Assembly (NCBI RefSeq): GCF_010907035.1
Contig: NZ_QUMK01000014.1
Span: 1-64,000, forward strand
Source: Rhodopseudomonas sp. BR0M22
GTDB lineage: Bacteria; Pseudomonadota; Alphaproteobacteria; Rhizobiales; Xanthobacteraceae
Direction: 5' to 3'
Length of the DNA stretch: 64,000 nucleotides
Position numbers and translations under genes: made by a program. Positions 40,251 to 48,640 of the stretch are shown in pieces. The notes under the pieces are model-generated. The model saw only the letters and a program-made list of their open reading frames with translations. It did not search any database and was not told the DNA's origin. Every line of letters begins with the position of its first letter. Within the stretch, counting starts at the first letter, position 1.

Positions 40251-40472
40251 GTGCCTTACGCTTCCACCGACGATCTACCGCCGGGCCTGCAAGTGCGGCT
40301 GCCGCTGCATGCGCAGGAGATCTACATTGCCGCATTCAACAACGCCTTCGCCGAATACCAGGACCGTGGCGCGGAGGAGCAAGAGGCCACCGCGCATCGC
40401 GTCGCCTGGGCGGCGGTGAAGAAACTGTATCGCAAGCAAGGCGAAAACTGGGTGGCGCGCGAGCGGAGCTGA
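40251..40472 (+). CDS. chaB: ChaB family protein
   Basis: Small protein of 73 residues matching ChaB, named as a regulator of the ChaA cation exchanger, though its role is not proven. It begins MPYASTDDLPPGLQVRLPLHAQEIY and contains FNNAFAEYQDRG and ETAH-like EATAHRVAWAAVKKLY, all typical. The start is a GTG at 40251 with AGGGAGGG at 40238-40245. No chaA is nearby. In other Rhizobiales, ChaB-like proteins often lie with stress genes, as here next to a Usp gene. Confidence 0.9.
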   Translation: MPYASTDDLPPGLQVRLPLHAQEIYIAAFNNAFAEYQDRGAEEQEATAHRVAWAAVKKLYRKQGENWVARERS

Positions 40473-40546
40473 TCCGCTCCGCTTTGATCGATCCGCGCGG
40501 CGCAATATAACCGAACGCATCCGATCTCCGACCCTGGAGGCCCGCG

Positions 40547-41530
40547 ATGGATGCGATGGTGCTGACGGCGCCGGGTGCAGCGCTGCAATGGCAGTCACGC
40601 GACACGCCAAAGCCGGGTGACGGCGAGGTGCTGGTGACGGTGAGCGCCTGCGGCGTGTGCCGCACCGACCTGCACGTTCTCGACGGCGAATTACCGAACA
40701 TTCGCTACCCGATTATTCCCGGCCACGAGATCGTCGGCCGCGTCGCTGCGGTCGGCGCCGGCGTCACCACCCACCGGATCGGCGACCGCGTCGGCATTCC
40801 CTGGCTGGGTCACACCTGCGGGGTGTGCCGCTATTGCCGAAGCGGCATGGAGAACCTGTGCGATTCGCCGCTGTTCACCGGCTACACCCGCGACGGCGGC
40901 TTTGCGACCCACGCCATCGCCGACGCGCGCTACGCATTTCCGCTCGGCGAGGTCGGCGATGACGTCGCGATCGCGCCGCTGCTGTGCGCCGGGCTGATCG
41001 GCTGGCGCTCGCTGGTGATCGCAGGCGATGCGGAGCGGCTCGGCATCTACGGCTTCGGCGCCGCAGGCCACATCGTGGCGCAGGTCGCGCGCTGGCAGGG
41101 CCGGCAGGTTTACGCCTTCACCCGCGGCGGCGATGGCGCCGCTCAGGACTTCGCCCGCAGCCTCGGCGCCGTGTGGGCCGGCGCCTCGGAGGAGCTGCCG
41201 CCGCAGCCGCTCGATGCTGCGATCATCTACGCGCCGGTCGGCAGCCTGGTGCCGGCGGCGCTGAAGGCAGTGCGCAAAGGCGGCCGCGTGGTGTGCGCCG
41301 GCATCCATATGAGCGACATCCCGAGCTTTCCGTATGACTTGCTGTGGGAGGAGCGCCAGCTGGTTTCCGTCGCCAATTTGACCCGGCAGGACGGTGTCGA
41401 CTTCCTCGACGTCGCGGCGCGCGCCGGCATCAAGACCGAGACCCACGCCTTCCCGCTGCGCGAGGCTGGCGCCGTGCTCGGCAAGCTCCGCGCCGGCGAA
41501 CTGCTCGGCGCCGCCGTGCTGGTGCCGTAG
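40547..41530 (+). CDS. Zinc-dependent alcohol dehydrogenase family protein
   Basis: MDR enzyme of 327 residues. It has the catalytic zinc motif ACGVCRTDLHVLDGE and PGHEIVGRV, and the structural zinc cysteines in CGVCRYCRSGMENLC. The Rossmann turn is reduced to YGFGAAGHIV. It resembles AdhA-like NAD(P)-dependent alcohol dehydrogenases with the signature ACGVCRTDLH. GGAGG lies 8 nt before the ATG. The real substrate is unknown. It is followed by a repeat and trxC. Confidence 0.92.
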   Translation: MDAMVLTAPGAALQWQSRDTPKPGDGEVLVTVSACGVCRTDLHVLDGELPNIRYPIIPGHEIVGRVAAVGAGVTTHRIGDRVGIPWLGHTCGVCRYCRSGMENLCDSPLFTGYTRDGGFATHAIADARYAFPLGEVGDDVAIAPLLCAGLIGWRSLVIAGDAERLGIYGFGAAGHIVAQVARWQGRQVYAFTRGGDGAAQDFARSLGAVWAGASEELPPQPLDAAIIYAPVGSLVPAALKAVRKGGRVVCAGIHMSDIPSFPYDLLWEERQLVSVANLTRQDGVDFLDVAARAGIKTETHAFPLREAGAVLGKLRAGELLGAAVLVP

Positions 41531-41545
41531 CAAAGTCTCGCCCCC

Positions 41546-41626
41546 GTCATTGCGTGCGCAGCGCAGCAATCCAGAGGCCGCGCAGCGTGACCTGGATTGC
41601 TTCGTCGCTTTGCTCCTCGCAATGAC
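41546..41626. repeat. REP-like dyad repeat (family A)
   Basis: GTCATTGCGTGCGCAGCGCA and GCTCCTCGCAATGAC, with inner arms GCAATCCAG and CTGGATTGC, make an 81-bp element like that at 1318-1399. It lies between the alcohol dehydrogenase and trxC. Confidence 0.78.
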
Positions 41627-41666
41627 GCAGACGACCACTACATCTGTCGGCGAGGAGGATCCGACC

Positions 41667-42104
41667 ATGTCCGATCATCTGGTGGTGTGCACGCATTGCG
41701 GCGGCGTCAACCGGCTGCCGGAGCAACGTCCGGCGCAGGACGGCAAATGCGGCAAGTGCGGCAATAAGCTGTTCGAAGGCCATCCCGCCGACGTCGGCGG
41801 CGATCTGTTCGACAAACAGGTATCGCGTAGCAGCGTGCCGGTGCTGGTCGATGTCTGGGCGCCGTGGTGCGGGCCGTGCCGGGCGATGGCGCCGGCCTAT
41901 GAGCAGGCGGCGCGCGAGCTGGAGCCGCAAGTTCGGCTGATCAAGCTGAACTCCGACAACGAACAGCAGATCGCCGCCCGGCTCGGCATCCAGGGCATCC
42001 CGACCATGATCCTGTTCGACAACGGCCGCGAGCGCGCCCGCACCTCCGGCGCGATGCCGGCGGGCGAGATCGTGCGCTGGGTGCGGCAGCACCTGCCGGC
42101 GTGA
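41667..42104 (+). CDS. trxC: Thioredoxin 2 (TrxC)
   Basis: Zinc-binding thioredoxin of 145 residues. The N-terminal zinc finger uses two CxxC pairs (VCTHCGG and GKCGKCGN); the thioredoxin domain has the active site APWCGPCRAMAP and the cis-Pro segment GIPTMILF. TrxC acts as a disulphide reductase in oxidative stress, and zinc release may tune it. GAGGAGG precedes the ATG at 41667. Its stop abuts that of the convergent Lrp regulator. Confidence 0.96.
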   Translation: MSDHLVVCTHCGGVNRLPEQRPAQDGKCGKCGNKLFEGHPADVGGDLFDKQVSRSSVPVLVDVWAPWCGPCRAMAPAYEQAARELEPQVRLIKLNSDNEQQIAARLGIQGIPTMILFDNGRERARTSGAMPAGEIVRWVRQHLPA

Positions 42105-42590
42105 TCATGCCGCCGGCAGTGGCAGCGGTCCGCTGAGCTTGTAGCTGCGCATCGCGAACGAGGTGCGGATGTCCCGCACCGTCGGCAGCGCCAGTAAGCC
42201 GCGCAGCACGGTCGCCTCGTAGCTGGCGATATCCGGCACCACCACTTCGAGCAGGAAGTCGCTGTCGCCCGACACCAGATGGCAGGCGACCACTTCCTTC
42301 ATGGTCTGCACCGCGGCGATGAAGCTCTCGGCATTGTCGCGGGAATGCCGCTCGACCCGAATGAAGGCGAACGCCGTCACCGCCAGGCCGACTGCGGTGC
42401 GATCGACCAGCGCCCGGTAGCTCGCCAGCACGCCGGCCTGCTCCAGCAGCTTGACCCGCCGCGAGCACGGCGACGGCGACAGCCCGACCTTTTCGGCCAG
42501 CACGATATTGGGAATCCGGGCATCGGCCTGTAGCTCGGCGAGGATCTTCAGGTCGGTCGCGTCCAAGGCAATTTTGGCAGAATTCTGCAT
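42105..42590 (-). CDS. Lrp/AsnC family transcriptional regulator
   Basis: Regulator of 161 residues with an N-terminal winged HTH (about 10-60: LDATDLKILAELQADARIP, then EKVGLSPSPCSRRVKLLEQAG) and a C-terminal RAM ligand-binding domain (about 70-150). It is divergent from a methionine gamma-lyase-type gene. Lrp proteins often control the neighbouring catabolic gene in answer to the amino acid. Dyad TTGC-N3-GCAA motifs lie between the two starts. Confidence 0.93.
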   Translation of the reverse strand: MQNSAKIALDATDLKILAELQADARIPNIVLAEKVGLSPSPCSRRVKLLEQAGVLASYRALVDRTAVGLAVTAFAFIRVERHSRDNAESFIAAVQTMKEVVACHLVSGDSDFLLEVVVPDIASYEATVLRGLLALPTVRDIRTSFAMRSYKLSGPLPLPAA

Positions 42591-42593
42591 ATG

Positions 42594-42628
42594 TTGCGCA
42601 GCAAAATGATGAAGATTGCTAATTGCTA
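42594..42628. promoter_or_regulatory. Candidate Lrp-type operator region
   Basis: TTGC-GCA-GCAA at 42594-42604 is followed by the tandem repeat ATTGCTAATTGCTA at 42615-42628, in the 108-bp gap between the divergent Lrp and PLP enzyme genes. Lrp boxes are loose AT-rich dyads of this kind. Confidence 0.4.
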
Positions 42629-42698
42629 CGCCTGAAGTGGCATGATTGGCAAGTTCGACGGCAGGTTTCGGGCCATACTGCGCGCAAAGGAGCCCGCC

Positions 42699-43904
42699 AT
42701 GACCGAACCCACGCGCCCGCCCGGCTTTGCCACCACCGCGATCCACCACGGCTACGATCCGCTGGCGCATCACGGCGCCCTGAACCCGCCGCTGTTCCTG
42801 ACCTCGACTTACGCCTTCGCCAGCGCCGCCGAGGGCGCGGCGCGGTTTGCCGGCGAGGCCGAGGGTTTTGTCTACAGCCGCGTCGGCAATCCGACCGTGG
42901 CGGTGCTGGAGAGCCGGCTGGCGGCGCTGGAGGGCGGTGAGGCCGCGCTCGCCACCTCGTCGGGGGTCGGCGCCCTGACGGCACTGATCTGGACACTGCT
43001 GAAGACCGGCGACCACATCGTCGCCGACCAGATGCTGTACGGCTGCACCTTCGGGCTGTTCGAACATCATCTGCCGCGGTTCGGCATTCAGGTGACCTTC
43101 GCGGACCTCACCGACCCGGCCAACCTGCAGGCGGCGCTCGCCGCCAATACCAGGCTGGTGTTCACCGAAACCCCGACCAATCCGAACATGCGGCTGGTCG
43201 ATATCGCGGCGTGCGCGGACGTGTGCCGCCGCGCCGGTATCCGCCTCGTCGTCGACAACACGTACTGCACGCCTTACCTGCAACGCCCGCTCGATCTCGG
43301 CGCCGATCTCGTCACCCATTCGGCCACCAAGTATCTCGGCGGCCACGGCGATCTCCTCGCCGGCGCGGTGGTGGGGCCGAAGGCGATCATCGATCAGCTC
43401 CGCTTCACCGGCATCAAGGAACTGAACGGCGCCTGTATCTCGGCGTTTGACGCCTTCCTGATCCTGCGTGGCCTGAAGACGCTGAACCTTCGGATGGACC
43501 GCCACAGCGCCACGGCCGCAAAGCTCGCGCACGATCTCGAGGCGCATCCCGCGGTCGCCGCGGTGTACTACCCCGGCCTCGACAGCCATCCGCAGCGCAA
43601 GCTCGCACAGCAGCAGATGCGCGCCATGGGCGGCATGATCGCGCTCGAACTCAAAGGCGGACTGGAAGCCGGCCGCAACTTCATGGACCGGGTGAAGCTC
43701 GCGACCCGCGCGGTCAGTCTCGGCGACGCCGAAACGCTGATCCAGCACCCGGCCAGCATGACCCACGCGACCTACGATCCGGCCGAACGCGCGCGGCACG
43801 GATTCACCGACGGACTGATCCGGCTCTCGGTGGGGCTGGAGGACTATGAGGACTTACGTGAGGATTTGTTGGGAGCGCTGTCAGTTACGCGAAAGCCGAC
43901 ATGA
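42699..43904 (+). CDS. PLP-dependent Cys/Met metabolism enzyme (methionine gamma-lyase / cystathionine gamma-synthase family)
   Basis: PLP enzyme of 401 residues. It has the typical start [31 protein letters not shown], the cofactor segment [20 protein letters not shown] and the Schiff-base lysine in [15 protein letters not shown] Cys before the PLP region ([12 protein letters not shown]) resembles the Cys of methionine gamma-lyases, so cleavage of methionine to methanethiol, ammonia and 2-oxobutanoate is the best guess. AAAGGAG precedes the ATG at 42699. The Lrp regulator is divergent. Confidence 0.9.
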   Translation: MTEPTRPPGFATTAIHHGYDPLAHHGALNPPLFLTSTYAFASAAEGAARFAGEAEGFVYSRVGNPTVAVLESRLAALEGGEAALATSSGVGALTALIWTLLKTGDHIVADQMLYGCTFGLFEHHLPRFGIQVTFADLTDPANLQAALAANTRLVFTETPTNPNMRLVDIAACADVCRRAGIRLVVDNTYCTPYLQRPLDLGADLVTHSATKYLGGHGDLLAGAVVGPKAIIDQLRFTGIKELNGACISAFDAFLILRGLKTLNLRMDRHSATAAKLAHDLEAHPAVAAVYYPGLDSHPQRKLAQQQMRAMGGMIALELKGGLEAGRNFMDRVKLATRAVSLGDAETLIQHPASMTHATYDPAERARHGFTDGLIRLSVGLEDYEDLREDLLGALSVTRKPT

Positions 43905-44109
43905 TCGGCGGAGACACGACTCGACCAATCCCAAACTGAGTGTGCAATTTTGATCTACACGCCCGGCCTTCGCCCGGTTCCCGCCTAGGTTCACGCAATT
44001 TACACCACGATGGTGAGCGCGCTGATCGAATCGACACTTGCCGCTCTGCGACCCAGCCGCATCATGTTACGACTGTATCATAGTGTGCATGGGTCTTCGG
44101 TGGGGAGAG

Positions 44110-46674
44110 ATGACCGTTCGGGGGGCGTCATTGCGGCAGCGCTACCCACGAGAACCGCGGGGGTGGCATCAGGAGTGGTCGCTGCGTCGGGCGATGCGAA
44201 TGGCTCGTGTCGCGTACTGGGAATCGTACAGCGCCGCCGCAACCGACTTCTGGATGTCGCCCGATTTCGCCGCCCTCTACGAGTTCGAGACGCCGAATGC
44301 GCCGGCTCCGCTGGCGGCGCCCCGCGACCGCGATCGGACCGATGACCGCGATGACTTGCAGGCGCATTACGCCGCATGCTGGGCGGAGGGGCGGCCCTTC
44401 GCGGTGGAGACGAAACTTCTCAAGTCCGACGGCAGTCAGTTCGATTGCGTCGTGCACGGCGAACCGGAGTTTGACGCAGACGGTCAGGTCCAGCGGGTGT
44501 TCGGCATTGTCCGCGACGTCACGCCGGAAACCTCTGCTCTTCGGCAACTTGCCGAGAGCGAACAGCGGCTGGCGGATTTCGTCGGCACCGCGTCGGATTG
44601 GTGCTGGGAGAGCGGCCCCGACCATCGGCTGCTGCCGCATCCGGATTCAATCGACGGCAATGCGGCCCTGCAGACCGTCGCGTCCGGCGGGAAGGCGCGT
44701 TGGGAGCTGTCCTGCGCGCCCGAAGACGAAGGCGCCATGGCGCTGCACAGGGCCGACATGGAAGCCCATCGCGCCTTCCGCGACTTCGTCTACACCTCGA
44801 TCGGGGATGATGGCTCGCGGATCAGTATCAGCACCAGCGGCAAGCCTATCTTTGCCGATAACGGAACCTTCCTGGGCTATCGCGGCACGGCGAGTGACAT
44901 CACCCAGCTCGAGGTCGCCCGCACCTTGCTCGACCAGCGCACGCGCGCGCTGGAAGAAGCCCATCGGCTCGGCAAGATCGGAACCTGGCATCACCGGCTG
45001 GACACCGGCCGAACTGTCTGGTCGCCCGACCTTTATCAGCTTCTCGGCTTGGAGCCGGACGCCTTCGAACCGACCTACGAAAACACGACGTCCTATTTTC
45101 TGGGCGACGATGCTCAACGTCTTCTGAAGCTGCAGGACCGGGTCCTGCGCACCAGCAAGACCGAAGCCACCGACATCCAAGTCCTGCACACCGACGGCGC
45201 GCCGCGCGATCTGGCGATCATCTGCAAGGCCGAGATCGCGAACGGACAGATCGTCGGCCTGGTCGGGACCGCCCAAGACGTCACCGAGCGCAAGGAGGCC
45301 GAGCGCCGGCTCGAGCGGCTCGCCTATACCGACCCTCTGACGGGACTCGCCAATCGGGCGCTGTTCAAGCGCAGGCTCGCCGAGCTTTTCGAGGCGCCCC
45401 TCTCGGAACACGGACACACCGCGCTGTATCTGATCGACCTTGATCGCTTCAAGGAGGTCAACGATTCGCTGGGGCACTCCACCGGCGACAGCCTGCTGAT
45501 CCATGTCGCCGGCGTGTTGCGGCGGGAGCTGGACCCGCAGGCCTTCATCGCCCGGATCGGCGGCGACGAATTTGCGGTGCTGACACACAGTCCGAATCCA
45601 TCTGGCGAAGCGCCGATCGCCCTGGCTGACCGCTTGATCGCAAGACTATCAGTCCCGGTCGAACTCACCGAAGGCGAGGCCTGCATTGGCGCCACCATCG
45701 GCATCGCGCTGTTACCAGAACATGGAGCGACGGCCGAGAAGGCGTCGCGCAATGCCGACCTGGCGCTCTATATGGCCAAGGAGGCCGGACGCGGCCGGGC
45801 TCAGCTGTTCGAGCCGATGTACGCCGAGGCGGTCGACCAGAAGCTCGACCTCGGCCGGCGCCTGCGCCACGCCGTCGACAGCGGCGGCCTCGAGACGCAC
45901 TACCAGCCACAGATCGATCTCAAGACCGGCCGCGTGATCGGTTTCGAGGCGCTGCTGCGGTGGAGCCACCCCGAACGCGGGCCGATTTCGCCATCGGAGT
46001 TCATTCCGATCGCGGAAAGCACCGGCCTGATCGTCGATCTCGGCCATTGGGTGCTGCGCGACGCCTGCAGGCAGATGCGCGACTGGCTGGACGCCGGACT
46101 GCCGGCCAGGTCCATCTCGGTGAATGTCTCACCGGCGCAGATCTGGAACGGCGATTTCGAGAAAGTCGTCGCCACGGTGCTGGCCGACACCGGTCTGCCG
46201 CCGGAGCTGCTGTGCCTGGAGCTGACCGAGAATCTGTTCGTCGATCATACCAAGCAGAAGGTCAGCACGACGCTCGCGGCGCTGTCGAAGCTCGGCATCC
46301 AGCTCGCGCTCGACGATTTCGGCTCCGGCTATTCGTCGCTCGGCTATCTGACGCGCCTGCCGTTCAACCGCCTGAAGATCGACCGCAGCTTCGTCGACGG
46401 CATCGCCACCGCGCCAGAGAAGCGCAAACTGCTCGGCGGCATCATCGCGCTGTCGCACGGCCTCGGCATGAGCGTGGTCGCTGAAGGCGCCGAGTTGCAG
46501 GCCGAAGTCGACCTGCTCGCCGCATTCGACTGCGACTTCGTCCAGGGCTACGCGTTCTCACGGCCGGTCGCGGCGGATCAGGCGGCGGTGGTGGCGGCGG
46601 GGATCGAGCGGGAAGCCGAACGCGGCCGTGAGCGCTGGAACGCGCGTCACGAGGGCAGGTGCTCGGATATTTGA
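44110..46674 (+). CDS. PAS-PAS-GGDEF-EAL c-di-GMP signalling protein
   Basis: Protein of 854 residues: three PAS/PAC-like segments (about 30-160, 160-270, 285-400, each ending near TERKEAERRLE-type PAC ends), a GGDEF domain (about 405-570) and an EAL domain (about 580-835). The GGDEF signature at residues 484-488 (RIGGDEFAVL) and the EAL motif at 613-615 (GFEALLRW) are both intact, so it may both make and break c-di-GMP. No TM helix is evident. The start is uncertain: ATG at 44110 or 44089. It is not in an operon; tRNA-Glu follows on the other strand. Confidence 0.9.
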   Translation: MTVRGASLRQRYPREPRGWHQEWSLRRAMRMARVAYWESYSAAATDFWMSPDFAALYEFETPNAPAPLAAPRDRDRTDDRDDLQAHYAACWAEGRPFAVETKLLKSDGSQFDCVVHGEPEFDADGQVQRVFGIVRDVTPETSALRQLAESEQRLADFVGTASDWCWESGPDHRLLPHPDSIDGNAALQTVASGGKARWELSCAPEDEGAMALHRADMEAHRAFRDFVYTSIGDDGSRISISTSGKPIFADNGTFLGYRGTASDITQLEVARTLLDQRTRALEEAHRLGKIGTWHHRLDTGRTVWSPDLYQLLGLEPDAFEPTYENTTSYFLGDDAQRLLKLQDRVLRTSKTEATDIQVLHTDGAPRDLAIICKAEIANGQIVGLVGTAQDVTERKEAERRLERLAYTDPLTGLANRALFKRRLAELFEAPLSEHGHTALYLIDLDRFKEVNDSLGHSTGDSLLIHVAGVLRRELDPQAFIARIGGDEFAVLTHSPNPSGEAPIALADRLIARLSVPVELTEGEACIGATIGIALLPEHGATAEKASRNADLALYMAKEAGRGRAQLFEPMYAEAVDQKLDLGRRLRHAVDSGGLETHYQPQIDLKTGRVIGFEALLRWSHPERGPISPSEFIPIAESTGLIVDLGHWVLRDACRQMRDWLDAGLPARSISVNVSPAQIWNGDFEKVVATVLADTGLPPELLCLELTENLFVDHTKQKVSTTLAALSKLGIQLALDDFGSGYSSLGYLTRLPFNRLKIDRSFVDGIATAPEKRKLLGGIIALSHGLGMSVVAEGAELQAEVDLLAAFDCDFVQGYAFSRPVAADQAAVVAAGIEREAERGRERWNARHEGRCSDI

Positions 46675-46681
46675 ACGAGAC

Positions 46682-46756
46682 TGGCGCTCCCTAGGGGAAT
46701 CGAACCCCTGTTTCAGCCTTGAGAGGGCCGCGTCCTAACCGCTAGACGAAGGGAGC
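46682..46756 (-). tRNA. tRNA-Glu (anticodon CTC)
   Basis: Read on the minus strand, GCTCCCTTCGTCTAGCGGTT opens a cloverleaf whose acceptor arms GCTCCCT/AGGGAGC pair perfectly. The anticodon loop CTCTCAA gives CTC (46721-46723) and the T-arm is AGGGGTTCGATTCCCCT. The discriminator is G and CCA is encoded (46682-46684). It reads GAG codons. The D-arm with TCTAGCGGTTAGGA is typical of bacterial tRNA-Glu. Confidence 0.96.
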
Positions 46757-46824
46757 GTGAGGGCCGCACCAATAGCCGCGAAACCGCGCCGCCGCAAGAT
46801 CGGGGGCGGTCTTTTCCGAAATCC

Positions 46825-46950
46825 GTCATGCCCGGGCTCGACCCGGGCATCCATCCTTAAAGAATGGTCGCGCCTGTGGCCGTGGATGGCCGGGCCTTCA
46901 CCGCGCCGAAGCGGTTTCGTCCGCGCAGGCGGGTCGAGCCCGGCCATGAC
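46825..46950. repeat. Intergenic dyad repeat (family C)
   Basis: GTCATGCCCGGGCTCGACCC at one end and GGGTCGAGCCCGGCCATGAC at the other flank inner arms CATCCATCC and GTGGATGG. It is related to the repeat at 14292-14367. It fills the gap between tRNA-Glu and the DUF6476-like gene. Confidence 0.75.
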
Positions 46951-47038
46951 GACGGTAGGTGGGGCAGGGCATCGATCTACAGGCAAGGCGCTCGTCTTCA
47001 AGACGGCCGACGGGGCCGAACGAACGACGCCCCGTCGC

Positions 47039-47374
47039 CTACGGTTCAGTCGCGAAGGTCAGGCGGCCGGTCGGTTTCAGCGTCTTGGCGTCGAAGGTGC
47101 GCAGTTCGGTGGCGCCGCCGATGTCGAGGGTGACGACCACATAGTCGCCGGCGGAGGCGGTCGAGACCACGCGGGCGCCCTTCGGCAGCCGCAGGGTGTG
47201 CTCGGTGGCGGCCGGCGCGCTTCCCTCGGCGCGGAAAAGCCTATAGCCGATGGCGATCAACACCGCGGCCACCGCCAGCGTCGTGGTCAGGCCCGCGATC
47301 AGCATCATCCGCCGAACCCGCGCAAACAGTGCGGCCTGCTCTGGGGTGGGTTCGGGCGTGGCGGTGTCGGTCAT
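47039..47374 (-). CDS. Small membrane protein, DUF6476-like
   Basis: Protein of 111 residues with one TM helix (about 23-46, MMLIAGLTTTLAVAAVLIAIGYRLF) and a C-terminal part of beta character: LRLPKGARVVSTASAGDYVV, VTLDIGGATELRTFD and LKPTGRL. It resembles a small family found beside rluD in alphaproteobacteria; the function is unknown. It is divergent from rluD across 41 nt, so they share a promoter region. Confidence 0.75.
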   Translation of the reverse strand: MTDTATPEPTPEQAALFARVRRMMLIAGLTTTLAVAAVLIAIGYRLFRAEGSAPAATEHTLRLPKGARVVSTASAGDYVVVTLDIGGATELRTFDAKTLKPTGRLTFATEP

Positions 47375-47415
47375 GCGAATCTCTGCTGAAGGCGGCTATT
47401 TTGGAAGGTACAATC

Positions 47416-48420
47416 GTGGCCGAAACGCCGGAAAATCCCGTGAATGTGGTGGTGGCCGGCGACGAGGGCTCGCCGCGGCTCGACCGCGTGCTGGCGGCGC
47501 GCTGCCCCGAGCTGTCGCGGTCGCGGCTGAAGGCGCTGATCCTCGACGGCCGGGTGACGATCGCCGGCAACCCGGTCCGCGACCCCGCTTATCACGCCTC
47601 CCCGGGCGAGACGATCACAATCGACGTGCCGCCGCCGGTGCCGGCCGAGCCGGCCGGCGAGGCGATCGCGCTCGATATCGTCCATGAGGACGACGACATC
47701 ATCGTGCTCGACAAGCCGCGCGGGCTGGTGGTCCACCCGGCGGCCGGCCACGAGACCGGAACCCTGGTCAACGCCCTGATCGCGCATTGCGGTGCGTCGC
47801 TGTCCGGGATCGGCGGGGTGCGGCGGCCGGGGATCGTGCACCGGCTGGACAAAGATACCACCGGCCTGATGGTCGCGGCCAAGAACGACAAGGCGCATCA
47901 GTCCTTGAGCGCGCAATTCGCCGACCACGGTCGCACCGGGGAACTGCGCCGCGGCTACCTCGCCTTCGTCTGGGGGGTGCCGGGCCGCAAATACGGCACC
48001 ATCGACGCCCCGATCGACCGCCACCCGCATGCGCGGGAGAAGATGGCGGTGCGCCAGGGCGGCCGCGAGGCGATCACCCATTGGGAGGTGCTGGAAAGCT
48101 TTGCCGGCAAGGACGGCAAGCCGGTCGCGGCGCTGATCGCCTGCCAGCTCGAGACCGGGCGGACGCATCAGATCAGGGTCCATCTGGCGCATCTCGGCCA
48201 TCCGCTGATGGGCGACGATGTCTATGGGCCGCACTTCAAGACCAAGGCGAACCAGCTCGCCCCGGCGGCGCGAGCCGCGCTGGCTGAGCTCGGGCGGCAG
48301 GCGCTGCACGCGTATTTGTTGACGCTGGAGCACCCGTCGAGCGGCGAGGTACTGACCTGGGAATCACCCCTGCCGGCCGATCTGGCCCGTCTTCAGGCCG
48401 CCTTGATCGCGACGGAATGA
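47416..48420 (+). CDS. rluD: 23S rRNA pseudouridine synthase RluD-type
   Basis: RluA/RluD-family pseudouridine synthase of 334 residues. An S4 RNA-binding domain (about 17-75, RLDRVLAARCPELSRSRLKALI) precedes the catalytic domain with PGIVHRLDKDTTGLMVAAKN, in which the Asp of HRLDKDT is the nucleophile, and LETGRTHQIRVHLAHLGHPLMGD. RluD modifies 1911/1915/1917 of helix 69. GTG at 47416 is the start, with GGAAGG (47403-47408) at good spacing; no ATG fits. Confidence 0.94.
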   Translation: MAETPENPVNVVVAGDEGSPRLDRVLAARCPELSRSRLKALILDGRVTIAGNPVRDPAYHASPGETITIDVPPPVPAEPAGEAIALDIVHEDDDIIVLDKPRGLVVHPAAGHETGTLVNALIAHCGASLSGIGGVRRPGIVHRLDKDTTGLMVAAKNDKAHQSLSAQFADHGRTGELRRGYLAFVWGVPGRKYGTIDAPIDRHPHAREKMAVRQGGREAITHWEVLESFAGKDGKPVAALIACQLETGRTHQIRVHLAHLGHPLMGDDVYGPHFKTKANQLAPAARAALAELGRQALHAYLLTLEHPSSGEVLTWESPLPADLARLQAALIATE

Positions 48421-48455
48421 CGCGGCGAAGTCAGAAAACATAAATCATTGCAGCG

Positions 48456-48476
48456 CGTTGTTGCGGCGTAACAACG
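48456..48476. promoter_or_regulatory. Inverted repeat CGTTGTT-N7-AACAACG upstream of rpoH
   Basis: Perfect 7-bp arms lie 36 nt after the rluD stop and 165 nt before the rpoH start. There is no T-tract, so it is a weak terminator or an operator. AT-rich TATTGTATATTG near 48516 may belong to an rpoH promoter, but no clear -35/-10 pair was found. Confidence 0.35.
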
Positions 48477-48640
48477 ACGTGACAAGACCGTAACTAAACT
48501 TGCGCGACTAACCTATTGTATATTGCAGGTGCGTTGGATGAGCCAACGCGGAACATCGCAGGCCGGTCGGCTTTGACACAGCGGTCTGCCTGCCTGGCCG
48601 CCCGCTATCGGGGGCCTGAAACCCAATTGGAGGGCGCTGA

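Noticed and set aside
39803-40510. 235-codon open frame covering the gap and chaB
   Set aside because: Composition is that of unread DNA, there is no ribosome site, and it overlaps chaB, whose frame is well supported.
42591-43799. N-terminal extension of the Lrp gene to 564 codons
   Set aside because: The extra part is antisense to the PLP enzyme; the Lrp domain begins at 42590.
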